DNA from: a virus
IMG/VR virus record: IMGVR_UViG_3300020109_000024
Location: 1 to 53,813 of that record
Strand: one strand, 5' to 3'
DNA: 53,813 nt
Of the stretch, positions 42,038-49,406 are shown piece by piece. The position numbers were made by a program, and so were the translations under genes. The notes beneath the pieces were generated by a model. That model ran no database searches, was not told where the DNA came from, and worked only from the letters and a program-made list of their open reading frames with translations. Positions within the stretch are counted from its first letter, which is position 1, and the number at the start of each line of letters is the position of its first letter.

Positions 42038-42297
42038 CAGATCAACTCCGCCACGTCCTCAGCGACGATCGTCGTCTCGAGCGCCAGTCCGTGCCGACGA
42101 GCGATGTCCGAATCGAGCTTGGCTCGATGCCACTTCGGCAAGCATCCCTGCTGCCGGCGCGGCCGGCAATAGATCCCGCGCTCGACCTTCGACAGGAACG
42201 CCTCGACGCTCGGCTCGTCGCAGTAGGCGGCAGCGGTCTCGGCGCGCATTTCGAGCGGCCAGGACCCCGGCGGATAGGATACGGCCCGCACCGTCAT
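42037..42297 (-). CDS. Helix-turn-helix protein, excisionase candidate
   Basis: 86 residues; PLEMRAETAAAYCDEPSVEAFLSKVERGIYCRPRRQQGCLPKWHRAKLD resembles AlpA/excisionase-like winged-helix proteins (MRAETAAAYxDE is the recognition-type start, CLPKWHRAKLDxDI the wing end). It is directly upstream of and coupled with the integrase, where excisionases usually lie. Function inferred. Confidence 0.7.
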   Translation of the reverse strand: MTVRAVSYPPGSWPLEMRAETAAAYCDEPSVEAFLSKVERGIYCRPRRQQGCLPKWHRAKLDSDIARRHGLALETTIVAEDVAELI

Positions 42298-42398
42298 GCG
42301 CGGCTCCTGATGAGCGGAAGGGCTACGATGATGATGGCGGTGGCCGTGCCGGCGCTGAGCGCCGCGAGAAGGCCATGGAGCAGGTCAGCGGCGGTCAC
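42294..42398 (-). CDS. 34-residue membrane microprotein
   Basis: From GTG 42398, the frame reads a polar start then a single hydrophobic span (LAALSAGTATAIIIVALPLI) and a basic end. GAGGG lies about 9 bases upstream. It overlaps the gene before (GTGA) and the gene after (ATGA) by 4 bases each, which is strong evidence that it is translated. Function unknown. Confidence 0.5.
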   Translation of the reverse strand: MTAADLLHGLLAALSAGTATAIIIVALPLIRSRA

Positions 42399-42562
42399 GG
42401 CTCGGAGCCCTCTGCCGCCGCGGCAGCACGAACCGCGCGCGCGATTGCCACGCATCGAACGTGGCGCACGACGAAGCGCCCACGACGACGCTCGAAGTGG
42501 CCTTGGCCTACCTCGACGCGCTCGCCGCAGTCGGCACACGGGCCGGCGAAGCGGTTCCTCAT
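42395..42562 (-). CDS. 55-residue zinc-ribbon-like protein
   Basis: From ATG 42562, the sequence opens MRNRFAGPCADCGERVEVGQGHF and later has RHVRCVA, a CxxC plus single-Cys pattern like small zinc ribbons, with a His nearby. It overlaps both neighbours by 4 bases (ATGA upstream, GTGA downstream). Perhaps a DNA- or protein-binding accessory; no family assigned. Confidence 0.6.
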   Translation of the reverse strand: MRNRFAGPCADCGERVEVGQGHFERRRGRFVVRHVRCVAIARAVRAAAAAEGSEP

Positions 42563-42837
42563 TTGCAGGCCCCTCCAACAAGGTCCGGCTCAAGCCCGAG
42601 GTCGAAAAATCGGGTCACGAGCAGCAGGAGCAGGGACGCCGGCTCGGCCCGGCGGTAGCGGCCCTGCGCCCAGGCCAGGACGAGGCCGGGCGCCCATCGG
42701 TCGCCGGCACCGTGCGAGCCGATGCGAGCGCCATGCTCGACGACAAGGCGCACCGCGTCGTCGGATAGCAGCGCGTCCAGGCGCTCCGCCGGCCAGGGGC
42801 GGCCGTCGATATCAAAATAGGCGGCGCGGGCGGTCAC
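42559..42837 (-). CDS. Hypothetical protein
   Basis: 92 residues from GTG 42837 (GTGA overlap with the upstream gene). It starts with AAYFDIDGRPWPAERLDALLSDDAVRLVVEH and ends in a hydrophobic helix (ASLLLLLVTRFFDLGLEPDLVGG). Composition is protein-like and GC at third positions is high. No domain recognised. Confidence 0.6.
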   Translation of the reverse strand: MTARAAYFDIDGRPWPAERLDALLSDDAVRLVVEHGARIGSHGAGDRWAPGLVLAWAQGRYRRAEPASLLLLLVTRFFDLGLEPDLVGGACK

Positions 42838-43262
42838 GGGTCGCCTCCCTGATTCCGGAAGGCTGCCATCACGTAGTGAAAGCCCTCAGCCTGCCCGAGA
42901 CCGGCGGTCAGGGCCTTCATCGCCCCCATGCTGCCGTTGACGTACTCGCGATCGACCTGCGCCGGCGTCGCCGTGATGCCGTGCCCGCCTTCCTGCGCCG
43001 CGCTGACGAGGCCCTGGGCGACGTAGTGCGGGGCGATCAGCACCGGCCCGCCGTCCACTTCGACAGTGCGGCACTGCGGGCCGAAGTTTTTGAGCATCTT
43101 GGCCCGCAGCTCGCGGCGGAGCGATCGAGGCAGCGCGAGCGCGGCCAGCAGGTCGTCGTGCGCGTGCCAGGGCATATCCGGGGCGTCGCCAGGGCCGCGG
43201 AAGAACCGGAACGGCTTGCCGCACACCGTGGCGACGTGGAGGGGTTGAGCGGCGGCGATCAT
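42834..43262 (-). CDS. Hypothetical protein
   Basis: 142 residues from ATG 43262 (ATGA overlap with the ParB-like gene). It contains VCGKPFRFFRGP, HDDLLAALALPRSLRRELRAKMLKNFG, and EVDGGPVLIAPHYVAQGLVSAAQE, a pattern seen in phage antirepressor-type accessory domains and other small phage proteins, but too weak to assign. The C-terminus is Gly/Ala/Met-rich. Confidence 0.6.
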   Translation of the reverse strand: MIAAAQPLHVATVCGKPFRFFRGPGDAPDMPWHAHDDLLAALALPRSLRRELRAKMLKNFGPQCRTVEVDGGPVLIAPHYVAQGLVSAAQEGGHGITATPAQVDREYVNGSMGAMKALTAGLGQAEGFHYVMAAFRNQGGDP

Positions 43263-44248
43263 GCCGGCTGCCCTTCGCGCTTCATCCTGCGCACCTTGGT
43301 GGCGGCGATCTCTTCGCCCTCGGCGGCAGCGATATTGCAGAACGTCTCGACCAGTTCGTCCGGCACCCATGCCGGCACATCGACCAAGCCGGTGGCGGGC
43401 GCCCTGGCGGGCTCCTCGGCACGAGGCATGGCGCGACGCCCGAGCTTGCGTGCGGCCTTGAACCACACCGCGGCCAGCCCGCGCCACACCGGCACGCGGT
43501 GGACGGCGGCGTGCTCCTTTGCGTCCTGCTCTGCGATCTTACCCGGCGATGCCTGGATCGCCCGCACGAGCGCGTCGCGATCAACCTCGGCGAACTCTTC
43601 CGTCGTGGCGAGATGCTGCAGGGCCCGGATGTGGGCGGCGGTGATCGGTGCGAGGTTCGCGTCAGCGAGTGCCCGCAGGACCCACACCGCGTCGGCCTCG
43701 TCCTCTGCCGCCACGAGCGCCCGCACCGCTGCCACAGCGATCGTCGTGCGGAGCTTGTAGACCCCGCCGGCGGGTGGGATGCGTAGGACGGTGACGTCCG
43801 CAGCCTCGCAGATCCGGGCCACGCGCAGCGCGTCCTCGTCGCCGGCCGCGACGGCGGCGGCGTGCATCTGCACGGCGGTGATGCCGAGGCGGTCGCGGTT
43901 GTGACCGATGAACGCCTGGGCGCGATCGACCTGTGCCTCTGCCTGGACGACCACGACCGGGATCTCGGCGATGCCGCCGTGCGTCTCGGCGGCGATGGCC
44001 GTGTGCTGGCCGTCGATGACCTCCAGGCCCTGTTCCGTCCGCGCGGTCACCGGCGGCTTGAACCGCCGCCAGTCCCAGCCCTCGACGATTCGCCGGATCA
44101 ATCGAATCGACTGTTCCGAAAGGTCGCGCTGGTACGTCGCATCGATCAGCAGCTCGCCCGGCTTCACCCACACGATTTCGGGTTTTCCGGTCGGCGGCGT
44201 CCCGGGCGCAGCGCCCGGCAGGTCGAGAGCAATAACGGAACGCTTCAT
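43259..44248 (-). CDS. ParB/Sulfiredoxin-fold protein
   Basis: 329 residues from ATG 44248 (TGATG overlap with the gene upstream). It has the ParB-N core: IVWVKPGELLIDATYQRDLSEQSIRLIRRIVEGWDWRRFKPPVTA, then VIDGQHTAIAA (the conserved DGQH/DGxHR motif), then IPVVVV. Such proteins bind or cut DNA or act with methyltransferases. The C-terminal 180 residues are helical. It may act in control of early phage genes; no partition role is implied because there is no ParA. Confidence 0.8.
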   Translation of the reverse strand: MKRSVIALDLPGAAPGTPPTGKPEIVWVKPGELLIDATYQRDLSEQSIRLIRRIVEGWDWRRFKPPVTARTEQGLEVIDGQHTAIAAETHGGIAEIPVVVVQAEAQVDRAQAFIGHNRDRLGITAVQMHAAAVAAGDEDALRVARICEAADVTVLRIPPAGGVYKLRTTIAVAAVRALVAAEDEADAVWVLRALADANLAPITAAHIRALQHLATTEEFAEVDRDALVRAIQASPGKIAEQDAKEHAAVHRVPVWRGLAAVWFKAARKLGRRAMPRAEEPARAPATGLVDVPAWVPDELVETFCNIAAAEGEEIAATKVRRMKREGQPA

Positions 44249-45516
44249 CAGACCATCTCCGGCATGTCTTGGGTTTCGTCCGCGAGCCAAAAGCAATCGT
44301 CGATTGACTTCGCGTAGCGGAGGCGGCTGCCATTGCGGCGGACGCTCTTGGATGCTTCGACCACGGCCGCTTTGATCTCGGCGCCTTCCAGCGTCAGCAG
44401 GGCTGTCTCGCTGATGATCTCCATCCGCAGGGAGTGCGGCATGGCAGATGGCACCGCGGCGTGGATCCGCGAAAACAGTTCGTAGCCGGCACTGCGAGGC
44501 GACGCTGTCACGAGCACCGATCCCGTCGGCAGAGGCTCGGCAGGCTTGATCGCAGGCTTCTGCGTGCGCCATTTCTGCCGAAGACGCTCGCGGCCTTCGG
44601 GCGTCGCCATCATGCGCTGATAGCGTTCGCGATCACGCTCGCGCTCGCGCTCCAGGCGCGCCGCCTTTCTCGTTGGGTCGGCATTGAGCTTCTTTTGCGC
44701 AGCAGCTTCAGCGCAGCGGCTTCGCCCGTTCACCTTCGAGCAATAGAGCTGCGGCTTGCCGCCCCGGAAGCGAGTCGGCTTTCCGCACGTGACGCAATTT
44801 GGCATCTCGACTGGATAGTCGGGCGTAGGCCTCTCCACTTTGCGGCGCTTGGGAATGCCTTTCTCAGCTCTGTGACGAGCCTTGAGCGCTCGATTTTTTT
44901 CTAGGTGCTTCGCCCATCTGACTGGGTTGTTGCGCAGATATTTATAGCTTCTTTGTCTTTTTTTCTTTTTGGAGGTCGGGTCGGTCCTATCCTTCTCACG
45001 CGCTATCCTGTTCGAATGTCGAATGAGACAGAGAGACCGTGGCCCGCCCGGCTGTGGGGGGCAGAACCGAACTGGCTTGCCCTGATAGAAGCGCGTAGGC
45101 TTGCCGCACTCCTCACACTTGGGCGCCTCAGTGGTTTGGCCTGCAGCGAGCCACTCGGCCCGGAACCGCGTCGAGATGGGCAGCTCGCGCCGGACGTCCG
45201 CCTCCAGGCCGACCAAACCGACGACGAATTGCGGGTTCTCGCTGGCAAAACGAGCGGCGGCGCGCTTTGCCAGGGCATGTGCAGCCCGCTCCGTTCCGAA
45301 GGGGCCCGAGCGCTCAACCAGCGGGCCGGCCGCGATGCCGATCAGCGACCGCGAGAAGCCGAACTGCGCGCCGTCGGGGACAACGCGGAAAATCGCCTTC
45401 GGCCGCTGCTGCGGTTGAGCCGTCGCGCTCAGCACGCGCCCGATGGCCCGCTCAATGCGGGTCTCGTCGTCATGCCGGGCGAACGCCGCAGCTCTCCTAG
45501 CCGGAAGGCCGCTCAC
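44248..45516 (-). CDS. Tandem zinc-finger protein, paralogue B
   Basis: 422 residues from GTG 45516. Two Cys4 fingers: C134-C137-C152-C163 (CEECGKPTRFYQGKPVRFC) and C241-C244-C259-C268 (CVTCGKPTRFRGGKPQLYC), with basic Lys/Arg-rich linkers between and after them. The C-terminal 80 residues (TGSVLVTASPRSAGYELF, SLRMEIISETALLTLEGAEI, ASKSVRRNGSRLRYAKSIDDCFWLADE) are clearly homologous to the end of the protein at 37429-38388. It also has an N-terminal domain of about 125 residues that A lacks. It is an early leftward gene under CI control, so perhaps a regulator of lysogeny or of host processes. Confidence 0.8.
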   Translation of the reverse strand: MSGLPARRAAAFARHDDETRIERAIGRVLSATAQPQQRPKAIFRVVPDGAQFGFSRSLIGIAAGPLVERSGPFGTERAAHALAKRAAARFASENPQFVVGLVGLEADVRRELPISTRFRAEWLAAGQTTEAPKCEECGKPTRFYQGKPVRFCPPQPGGPRSLCLIRHSNRIAREKDRTDPTSKKKKRQRSYKYLRNNPVRWAKHLEKNRALKARHRAEKGIPKRRKVERPTPDYPVEMPNCVTCGKPTRFRGGKPQLYCSKVNGRSRCAEAAAQKKLNADPTRKAARLERERERDRERYQRMMATPEGRERLRQKWRTQKPAIKPAEPLPTGSVLVTASPRSAGYELFSRIHAAVPSAMPHSLRMEIISETALLTLEGAEIKAAVVEASKSVRRNGSRLRYAKSIDDCFWLADETQDMPEMV

Positions 45517-45644
45517 GACCGCGCCGACCCGCGCGGCACATACTGGCTTGCGCGCGACGTGGCGCGCTCAGACAGATGGTAGCCGATCAGCCATGCGCCC
45601 GAGAGGGCCAGGATCGGCAGAAACGGAAGGAGGTTCGCGAACAC
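45513..45644 (-). CDS. 43-residue membrane microprotein
   Basis: From GTG 45644, with GGAG 9 bases upstream. It is mostly one membrane span (LLPFLPILALSGAWLIGYHL) followed by a basic, Ser/Arg-rich tail. The stop overlaps the start of the zinc-finger gene (GTGA). First gene of the leftward operon, close to its promoter. Its position and size recall small early inhibitors such as cIII or kil, but that is only an analogy. Confidence 0.6.
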   Translation of the reverse strand: MFANLLPFLPILALSGAWLIGYHLSERATSRASQYVPRGSARS

Positions 45645-45677
45645 GGATAGGCTCCACCGCGATGTGGCGATGGCCGA

Positions 45678-45740
45678 ACGCTAAAACCTTGGTGTTCGGG
45701 TGTCAATGCCTGGGTGTTGTCGGTTGTCGATTGGGTGTTG
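45678..45740 (-). promoter_or_regulatory. Left operator-promoter (OL/PL-like)
   Basis: Leftward promoter: -35 TTGACA (complement of 45701-45706), 17 bases, -10 TAGCGT (complement of 45678-45683). Overlapping and beside it are three operator half-sites in the same orientation on the plus strand: GGTGTTC (45691), GGGTGTTG (45712) and GGGTGTTG (45733), spaced about 21 bases, two helical turns. The 16 bases TTGACACCCGAACACC are the same here (minus strand) and at 46835-46850. One repressor should therefore control both promoters. Confidence 0.7.
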
Positions 45741-45829
45741 TCCACAGATGCCCACAGCCAAGCGGCGTTGACTCTAGCGGGAACAAAGAACGAACATCGC
45801 CGGGTGGTGGTGGCTACGGGGGAATCTGC

Positions 45830-46090
45830 GTGGAGGCCGACGGGGCACGAAAGACCTTCTTCATCGTCCAGAGCTTCAGTTCGGACGGGTGCGGTATACG
45901 CATGGATCCGCCTTTAGAGGCTGCGTCCGAGAACTCTGCCAGACGAACTGCGGCCCGACTCGCCGCTCGCAAGCCGTCGGTGATCTGCTTCAAGCGCACG
46001 GGCGATCCATCAACGGGCGACTTCGACGAACCCGAAGTGCTGATCAGCTACGGATCAGTGGTCGGCTCGGATGATGACCTGCCGTTCTAG
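45830..46090 (+). CDS. Conserved hypothetical protein between left operator and repressor
   Basis: 86 residues from GTG 45830, with GGGGGA 7 bases upstream. KTFFIVQSFSSDGCGIRMDPPLEAASENSARRTAARLAARKPSVICFKRTGDPSTGDFDEPEVLISYGSV (given here in overview) resembles a family of small proteins of alphaproteobacterial phages with the F-x-R-T-G-D-P-x-T-G-D-F/W-D motif. It points towards the repressor gene, tail to tail, 5 bases apart. Possibly expressed in the lysogen. Function unknown. Confidence 0.7.
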   Translation: MEADGARKTFFIVQSFSSDGCGIRMDPPLEAASENSARRTAARLAARKPSVICFKRTGDPSTGDFDEPEVLISYGSVVGSDDDLPF

Positions 46091-46095
46091 ATCAA

Positions 46096-46782
46096 TTATC
46101 GGAAATTCTTCGCGACGATGCGGTGGCGTATAGGCCAAATCTCGCGCGACAACTGAAAATCTTGAGGCGGATTGAACTGCCTCACAAGCCACTCTTGTTC
46201 GTTTTGACCGATGTACCGCTTGACGGTTGCCAGCGTCTCCGCGCCTTCCTCGGCGCCGTAGAACACGCATGTGGTATTTGCAAGAACCGGCAGTCGCGGA
46301 TTAACAAACAGAAGGTCTCCCGGCTCAAACTCGGGGACCATAGACTCGCCGATTAAATAAATAGCATATCCGTCTTTTACGCCCTGAAGAAGTGGCGGTC
46401 TTTTCACACTTCCAATTGCATCTTGTTCGATAATGAGTGCACCGCGCCCGCCCTCGGCGGACGCATACAGGGGAACATCGCCTACTAGTCCTGCTGCACC
46501 TGCCCAATAGGCAGGATCGCGGGCGTATTCCGGCACCGGCGTACTCGCGCCACGGTGCACCAGTGCAGTTGGTATGCGTGAGCGACCGAACGCCTCTTCC
46601 GGCATTGATGCCGGATCGAGACCGAGCGCCGCGCACAGCTTGTCGAGAACTTCGGTCGAGTGGCTGTGTTTGCTCTCGATCTTGCCGATCGTGGCTTGAG
46701 ACACGCCGACGAGCTGACCTAGGGCCTTCTGCCCCAAGCCCTTTGCAATGCGCGCTTCCCGTATGCGGTCCTGCCAGTCCAT
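46096..46782 (-). CDS. CI/LexA-type prophage repressor (XRE + S24 peptidase)
   Basis: 228 residues. N-terminal HTH (REARIAKGLGQKALGQLVGVSQATIGKIE, 8-36) and a C-terminal S24/LexA-like self-cleavage domain with Ser147 (IGESMVPEFEPGD) and Lys188 (ETLATVKRYI). Ala-Gly candidates for the cleaved bond are 94-95 and 97-98. RecA-stimulated cleavage would induce the lytic cycle. AAGGA lies before ATG 46782. Flanked by matching operators on both sides, it is the main lysogeny repressor. Confidence 0.92.
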   Translation of the reverse strand: MDWQDRIREARIAKGLGQKALGQLVGVSQATIGKIESKHSHSTEVLDKLCAALGLDPASMPEEAFGRSRIPTALVHRGASTPVPEYARDPAYWAGAAGLVGDVPLYASAEGGRGALIIEQDAIGSVKRPPLLQGVKDGYAIYLIGESMVPEFEPGDLLFVNPRLPVLANTTCVFYGAEEGAETLATVKRYIGQNEQEWLVRQFNPPQDFQLSREIWPIRHRIVAKNFR

Positions 46783-46820
46783 GGACCGAAATCCTTACAC
46801 ACCCGCCCACCGTTGATCCC

Positions 46821-46863
46821 GGGTGTTCTGGGTGTTGACACCCGAACACCTTGGTGTTCTAAG
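46821..46863 (+). promoter_or_regulatory. Right operator-promoter (OR/PR-like)
   Basis: Rightward promoter: TTGACA (46835-46840), 17 bases, TCTAAG (46858-46863; TTCTAA one base earlier is also possible). Operators: GGGTGTTC (46821), GGGTGTTGACACCC (46830-46843, arms GGGTGT/ACACCC), and the perfect palindrome GAACACCTTGGTGTTC (46844-46859). The same motif recurs at 45.7 kb. Predicted transcription start about 46870 is 2-3 bases before the Cro-like ATG, so that message would be practically leaderless. Confidence 0.7.
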
Positions 46864-46871
46864 CATGGGCC

Positions 46872-47111
46872 ATGACCGACGTCCGCGCCCTCATCGAAGC
46901 AGCGATCCGCGACCAAGGGTCCGAGGTTAAGCTGGCTCGTGCCTGCGGCGTGTCGCAGACGGCCATCAACAAGGCCAAGCGCGCCGGGCGTTGCTCTCCG
47001 CGCCTCGCGGTGAAGATCGAGGCGGCCTGCAACATCAGCCGCCGCCTTCTCTGTCCGGAGTTCTTCGGCACCAGCGCGAAGCCTGTTCCCTGCGAGGAGG
47101 CACGCCCGTGA
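46872..47111 (+). CDS. Cro-like DNA-binding protein
   Basis: 79 residues. Helix-turn-helix of the Cro/YdaS type: LIEAAIRDQGSEVKLARACGVSQTAINKAKRAGRCSPRLAVKIEAA (5-50). It is divergent from the repressor across the right operator, the usual Cro position. There is no Shine-Dalgarno sequence before ATG 46872, consistent with leaderless translation. It should bind the same operators and push towards lysis. Confidence 0.8.
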   Translation: MTDVRALIEAAIRDQGSEVKLARACGVSQTAINKAKRAGRCSPRLAVKIEAACNISRRLLCPEFFGTSAKPVPCEEARP

Positions 47112-47119
47112 TGCCCCCA

Positions 47120-47446
47120 TCAGCACCCGAGGCGCATCAGCACCAAGCCAGTCGCTCCGATCAGTTTCGCTGTCTCGCCGCCTCCGACGACGCGCCCGCG
47201 TCCGTCCATGCGGTTCGCCAGCCGCTCCAACGCCGCCGGTCGATCCTCGACCTCCATCGCGGCCATCATGTCCACCATCATTACCGCCAGGGCCTCGCTG
47301 AGCGTCCGCCGTGTCACCGGCGTGTTCTCAGTCGGATCCTGCGCGGTCGTGCTGCTCAGCAGATCCTCAACCCTTCGTCCGACCGCGCTCGCCAAAGCTA
47401 TCCGGACCGAAGGGCTGCTGCTCTGCTCGTTCACCGTGTCTCGCAC
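47120..47446 (-). CDS. Hypothetical protein on the strand opposite the early operon
   Basis: 108 residues from GTG 47446, with AGGGAG about 9 bases upstream. Helical, rich in Met/Glu/Arg: VRIALASAVGRRVEDLLSS, then TRRTLSEALAVMMVDMMAAMEVEDRPAALERLANRMDG. Codon third positions are mostly G/C in this frame and the plus-strand frames read like noise, so I take this as the gene. It faces the Cro-like gene and would be antisense to the early rightward transcript. No family recognised. Confidence 0.55.
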   Translation of the reverse strand: MRDTVNEQSSSPSVRIALASAVGRRVEDLLSSTTAQDPTENTPVTRRTLSEALAVMMVDMMAAMEVEDRPAALERLANRMDGRGRVVGGGETAKLIGATGLVLMRLGC

Positions 47447-47493
47447 CTCGCTGTCTCCCTGCTCCGTGGACGATTCCCTTCGACCACAAAGGA

Positions 47494-47537
47494 GCGGGAC
47501 GAATGGTCCTTCCGTGCGGGACAAATCATCCTTCGGA
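47494..47537 (+). repeat. Two tandem imperfect 22-bp repeats in front of the second early gene block
   Basis: Copy 1 (47494-47515) and copy 2 (47516-47537) share GCGGGAC, AAT, TCCTTC and the GCGGGAC spacing of exactly 22 bases. Copy 1 contains GGAC-GAATG-GTCC, a small palindrome. They lie between the divergent starts at 47446 (minus) and 47548 (plus), a natural place for an operator. Confidence 0.55.
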
Positions 47538-47547
47538 GCGAGCGCCC

Positions 47548-47907
47548 ATGAGCGCCCTGGCCTTTCACACCGACACGCGCGCCATCGCTCGGGCCCTTGA
47601 GGACCGGGAGACCGCACGCGTCGGCAAACTGCCGATTGCTCGGCAGGCGGTGGCCCGGCGCGTCGGCTGCGCTCCGGGCACCCTCGAAACGTTGCGTAAG
47701 GGTCGGTTGAAACGGGTCGAGCGCTGGCTTCACGAGAAGCTGGAGGCGCTGCTGGTCGGTGAGATTGAATCCGAAATCCGGAGGCTGACCCTTGAATTGG
47801 AGACGTATCGCCGAACTCGTGGCGACGCTGATGGCGCTCCGGAAATGGCGCGACTGGTTGAAGCGATCGAGAGCGCGCAGAGACTGATTTCGGGGGAGGT
47901 CGCGTGA
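47548..47907 (+). CDS. Putative DNA-binding early protein
   Basis: 119 residues from ATG 47548. It has a helix-turn-helix-like segment (IARQAVARRVGCAPGTLETLRKGRLKRVERWLHEKLEALL, about 27-66) followed by a long coiled coil (GEIESEIRRLTLELETYRRT). Similar proteins occur at the head of recombination operons in alphaproteobacterial phages. It overlaps the resolvase by 4 bases (GTGA). It may bind the 22-bp repeats just upstream. Confidence 0.65.
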   Translation: MSALAFHTDTRAIARALEDRETARVGKLPIARQAVARRVGCAPGTLETLRKGRLKRVERWLHEKLEALLVGEIESEIRRLTLELETYRRTRGDADGAPEMARLVEAIESAQRLISGEVA

Positions 47908-48494
47908 GCGTGCGTGCGCGCATCCTCGGGATCGATCCGGGGCTCACCGGCGCCATCGCGCTGCTGACGCCGGACGCCCCTGGCGTCGTCAGCGTGTGGG
48001 ACATGCCGACGGTCCTGAAGACGGTCGATCCGGCCGCGCTCGCGGCGTTGATCCGCGATCAGGACCCGGACGCCATCGTGCTTGAAGAGGTCGGACCGCA
48101 GCCGCGGGACGGCGTCCGGCAGGCATTCAGCTTCGGGCAGTCCTACGCCACGGCGCGGGTCGTCGCCTTGATGCTGGAGATCCCGCTGCACCTCGTGCGG
48201 CCGCAGGCCTGGAAGTCGTTCTACCGCCTTCGCGGCGGCGACGAGGGCAAGGAGCAAGGCCGCGCCCTGGCGCTCCGCCGCTTCCCGGCGAGCCATGCCA
48301 GCTTCGCGCGGAAGAAGGATCACAACCGGGCAGAAGCCTCCTTGCTCGCGCTCTACGGCGCGGAGCGGCTGCTGCTCGCGGGTTCGTCTCACGATCCGAG
48401 CCGGGTCGGGGACGTGGCACAGGCCGGAGGCGTGGCGGCCTCCGGCCACCCGCCTCTCACCAGTTCACCGAGCGCGACCGAGGTGCCGGAATAG
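47904..48494 (+). CDS. RuvC-like Holliday junction resolvase
   Basis: 196 residues from GTG 47904. RuvC/RNase H-fold acidic residues: Asp11 (LGIDPGLTGA), Glu61 or Glu62 (AIVLEEVG), and Asp139/His140 with Glu144 (KKDHNRAEASLLAL). It resolves branched DNA before packaging. The last 35 residues are a Pro/Ser-rich tail. It fits with the recombinase genes that follow. Confidence 0.88.
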   Translation: MSVRARILGIDPGLTGAIALLTPDAPGVVSVWDMPTVLKTVDPAALAALIRDQDPDAIVLEEVGPQPRDGVRQAFSFGQSYATARVVALMLEIPLHLVRPQAWKSFYRLRGGDEGKEQGRALALRRFPASHASFARKKDHNRAEASLLALYGAERLLLAGSSHDPSRVGDVAQAGGVAASGHPPLTSSPSATEVPE

Positions 48495-48575
48495 ACCCCG
48501 GCTCAGTCCGCCAGCCTGATCTCCGCCTCGGTCGCGCCCGGGCATTCAGGAGCAGGCCGGACGAAAGGCATTAGC

Positions 48576-49376
48576 ATGGCAATCAGCCTCAAGAACCTGA
48601 CCCACAAGAAGGCGCCGTCCCCGCCGCGTGTCCTGATCTTCGGACCGCCCGGCATGGGGAAGACGACCGTCGCGGCCGAGGCCCCGAATCCGGTCTTCAT
48701 CCAGACCGAGGACGGCTACCCGAGCGACCTGCCCGACCCGCCGCCGCGGTTCGAGCGTGAGATGCTGGGCGACTTCAACGGCGTGCTCGATGCCGTCAAC
48801 GCGCTCATCGTCGAGGACCATGATCGGCAGACGCTGGTCATCGACAGCCTCGACAAGCTCGAACCGTGGGTGTGGGAGGCGACCTGCCGCGAGAACAACT
48901 GGGCGACGATCGAGCAGCCCGGCTACGGCAAGGGATACCTCGCCGCCGAGGCGCAGTGGCGCGACCTCCTCACCGGCCTGAACGTGCTCCGCCGCGAGCG
49001 CGGCATGGCGATCTGGCTCATCGCGCACTCGACGATCGAGACCGTCAACGACCCGACCACGGTGGCCTATTCGCGGTTCGATATCCGCCTGCAGAAGCGC
49101 GCCACCGCGCTCTTTCAGGACGAGATGGATGCGATCCTGTTCATCAACCAGGACGTCACCATCAAGCAGGACGACCCGAAGGCGAAGACGTCCCGGTCCC
49201 GCGCCGACGGTGGCGGCAACCGCTGGATCTACACCGCCCCGCGGCCGGCCTTCGTCGCCAAGAACCGCTTCGGCATCCCCGACAAGATCCTGTGCGAGCG
49301 CGGCAACACCTACGCGCAGCTCGCGCCGTTCTTCCCCGACCCCGGTCAGCCGCTGGCGGCGGCTGAAGCGGCGTAA
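48576..49376 (+). CDS. Sak4-like single-strand annealing / RecA-core ATPase
   Basis: 266 residues. Walker A GPPGMGKTT (23-31), Walker B TLVIDSLDKL (86-95), and the RecA-like core with IWLIAHSTIE. The following DUF669-type gene is the usual partner of Sak4 (AAA_24) recombinases, which stimulate annealing and phage recombination. Bases 48495-48575 contain only the leader. Confidence 0.85.
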   Translation: MAISLKNLTHKKAPSPPRVLIFGPPGMGKTTVAAEAPNPVFIQTEDGYPSDLPDPPPRFEREMLGDFNGVLDAVNALIVEDHDRQTLVIDSLDKLEPWVWEATCRENNWATIEQPGYGKGYLAAEAQWRDLLTGLNVLRRERGMAIWLIAHSTIETVNDPTTVAYSRFDIRLQKRATALFQDEMDAILFINQDVTIKQDDPKAKTSRSRADGGGNRWIYTAPRPAFVAKNRFGIPDKILCERGNTYAQLAPFFPDPGQPLAAAEAA

Positions 49377-49406
49377 CCCTCCCCAACCCTGAAGGAGACA
49401 AGGGAC

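Noticed and set aside
43259-44248. ParB-like protein as a plasmid partition system (phage-plasmid)
   Set aside because: No ParA-type ATPase or parS-like repeats nearby, and a functional integrase/attP pair is present.
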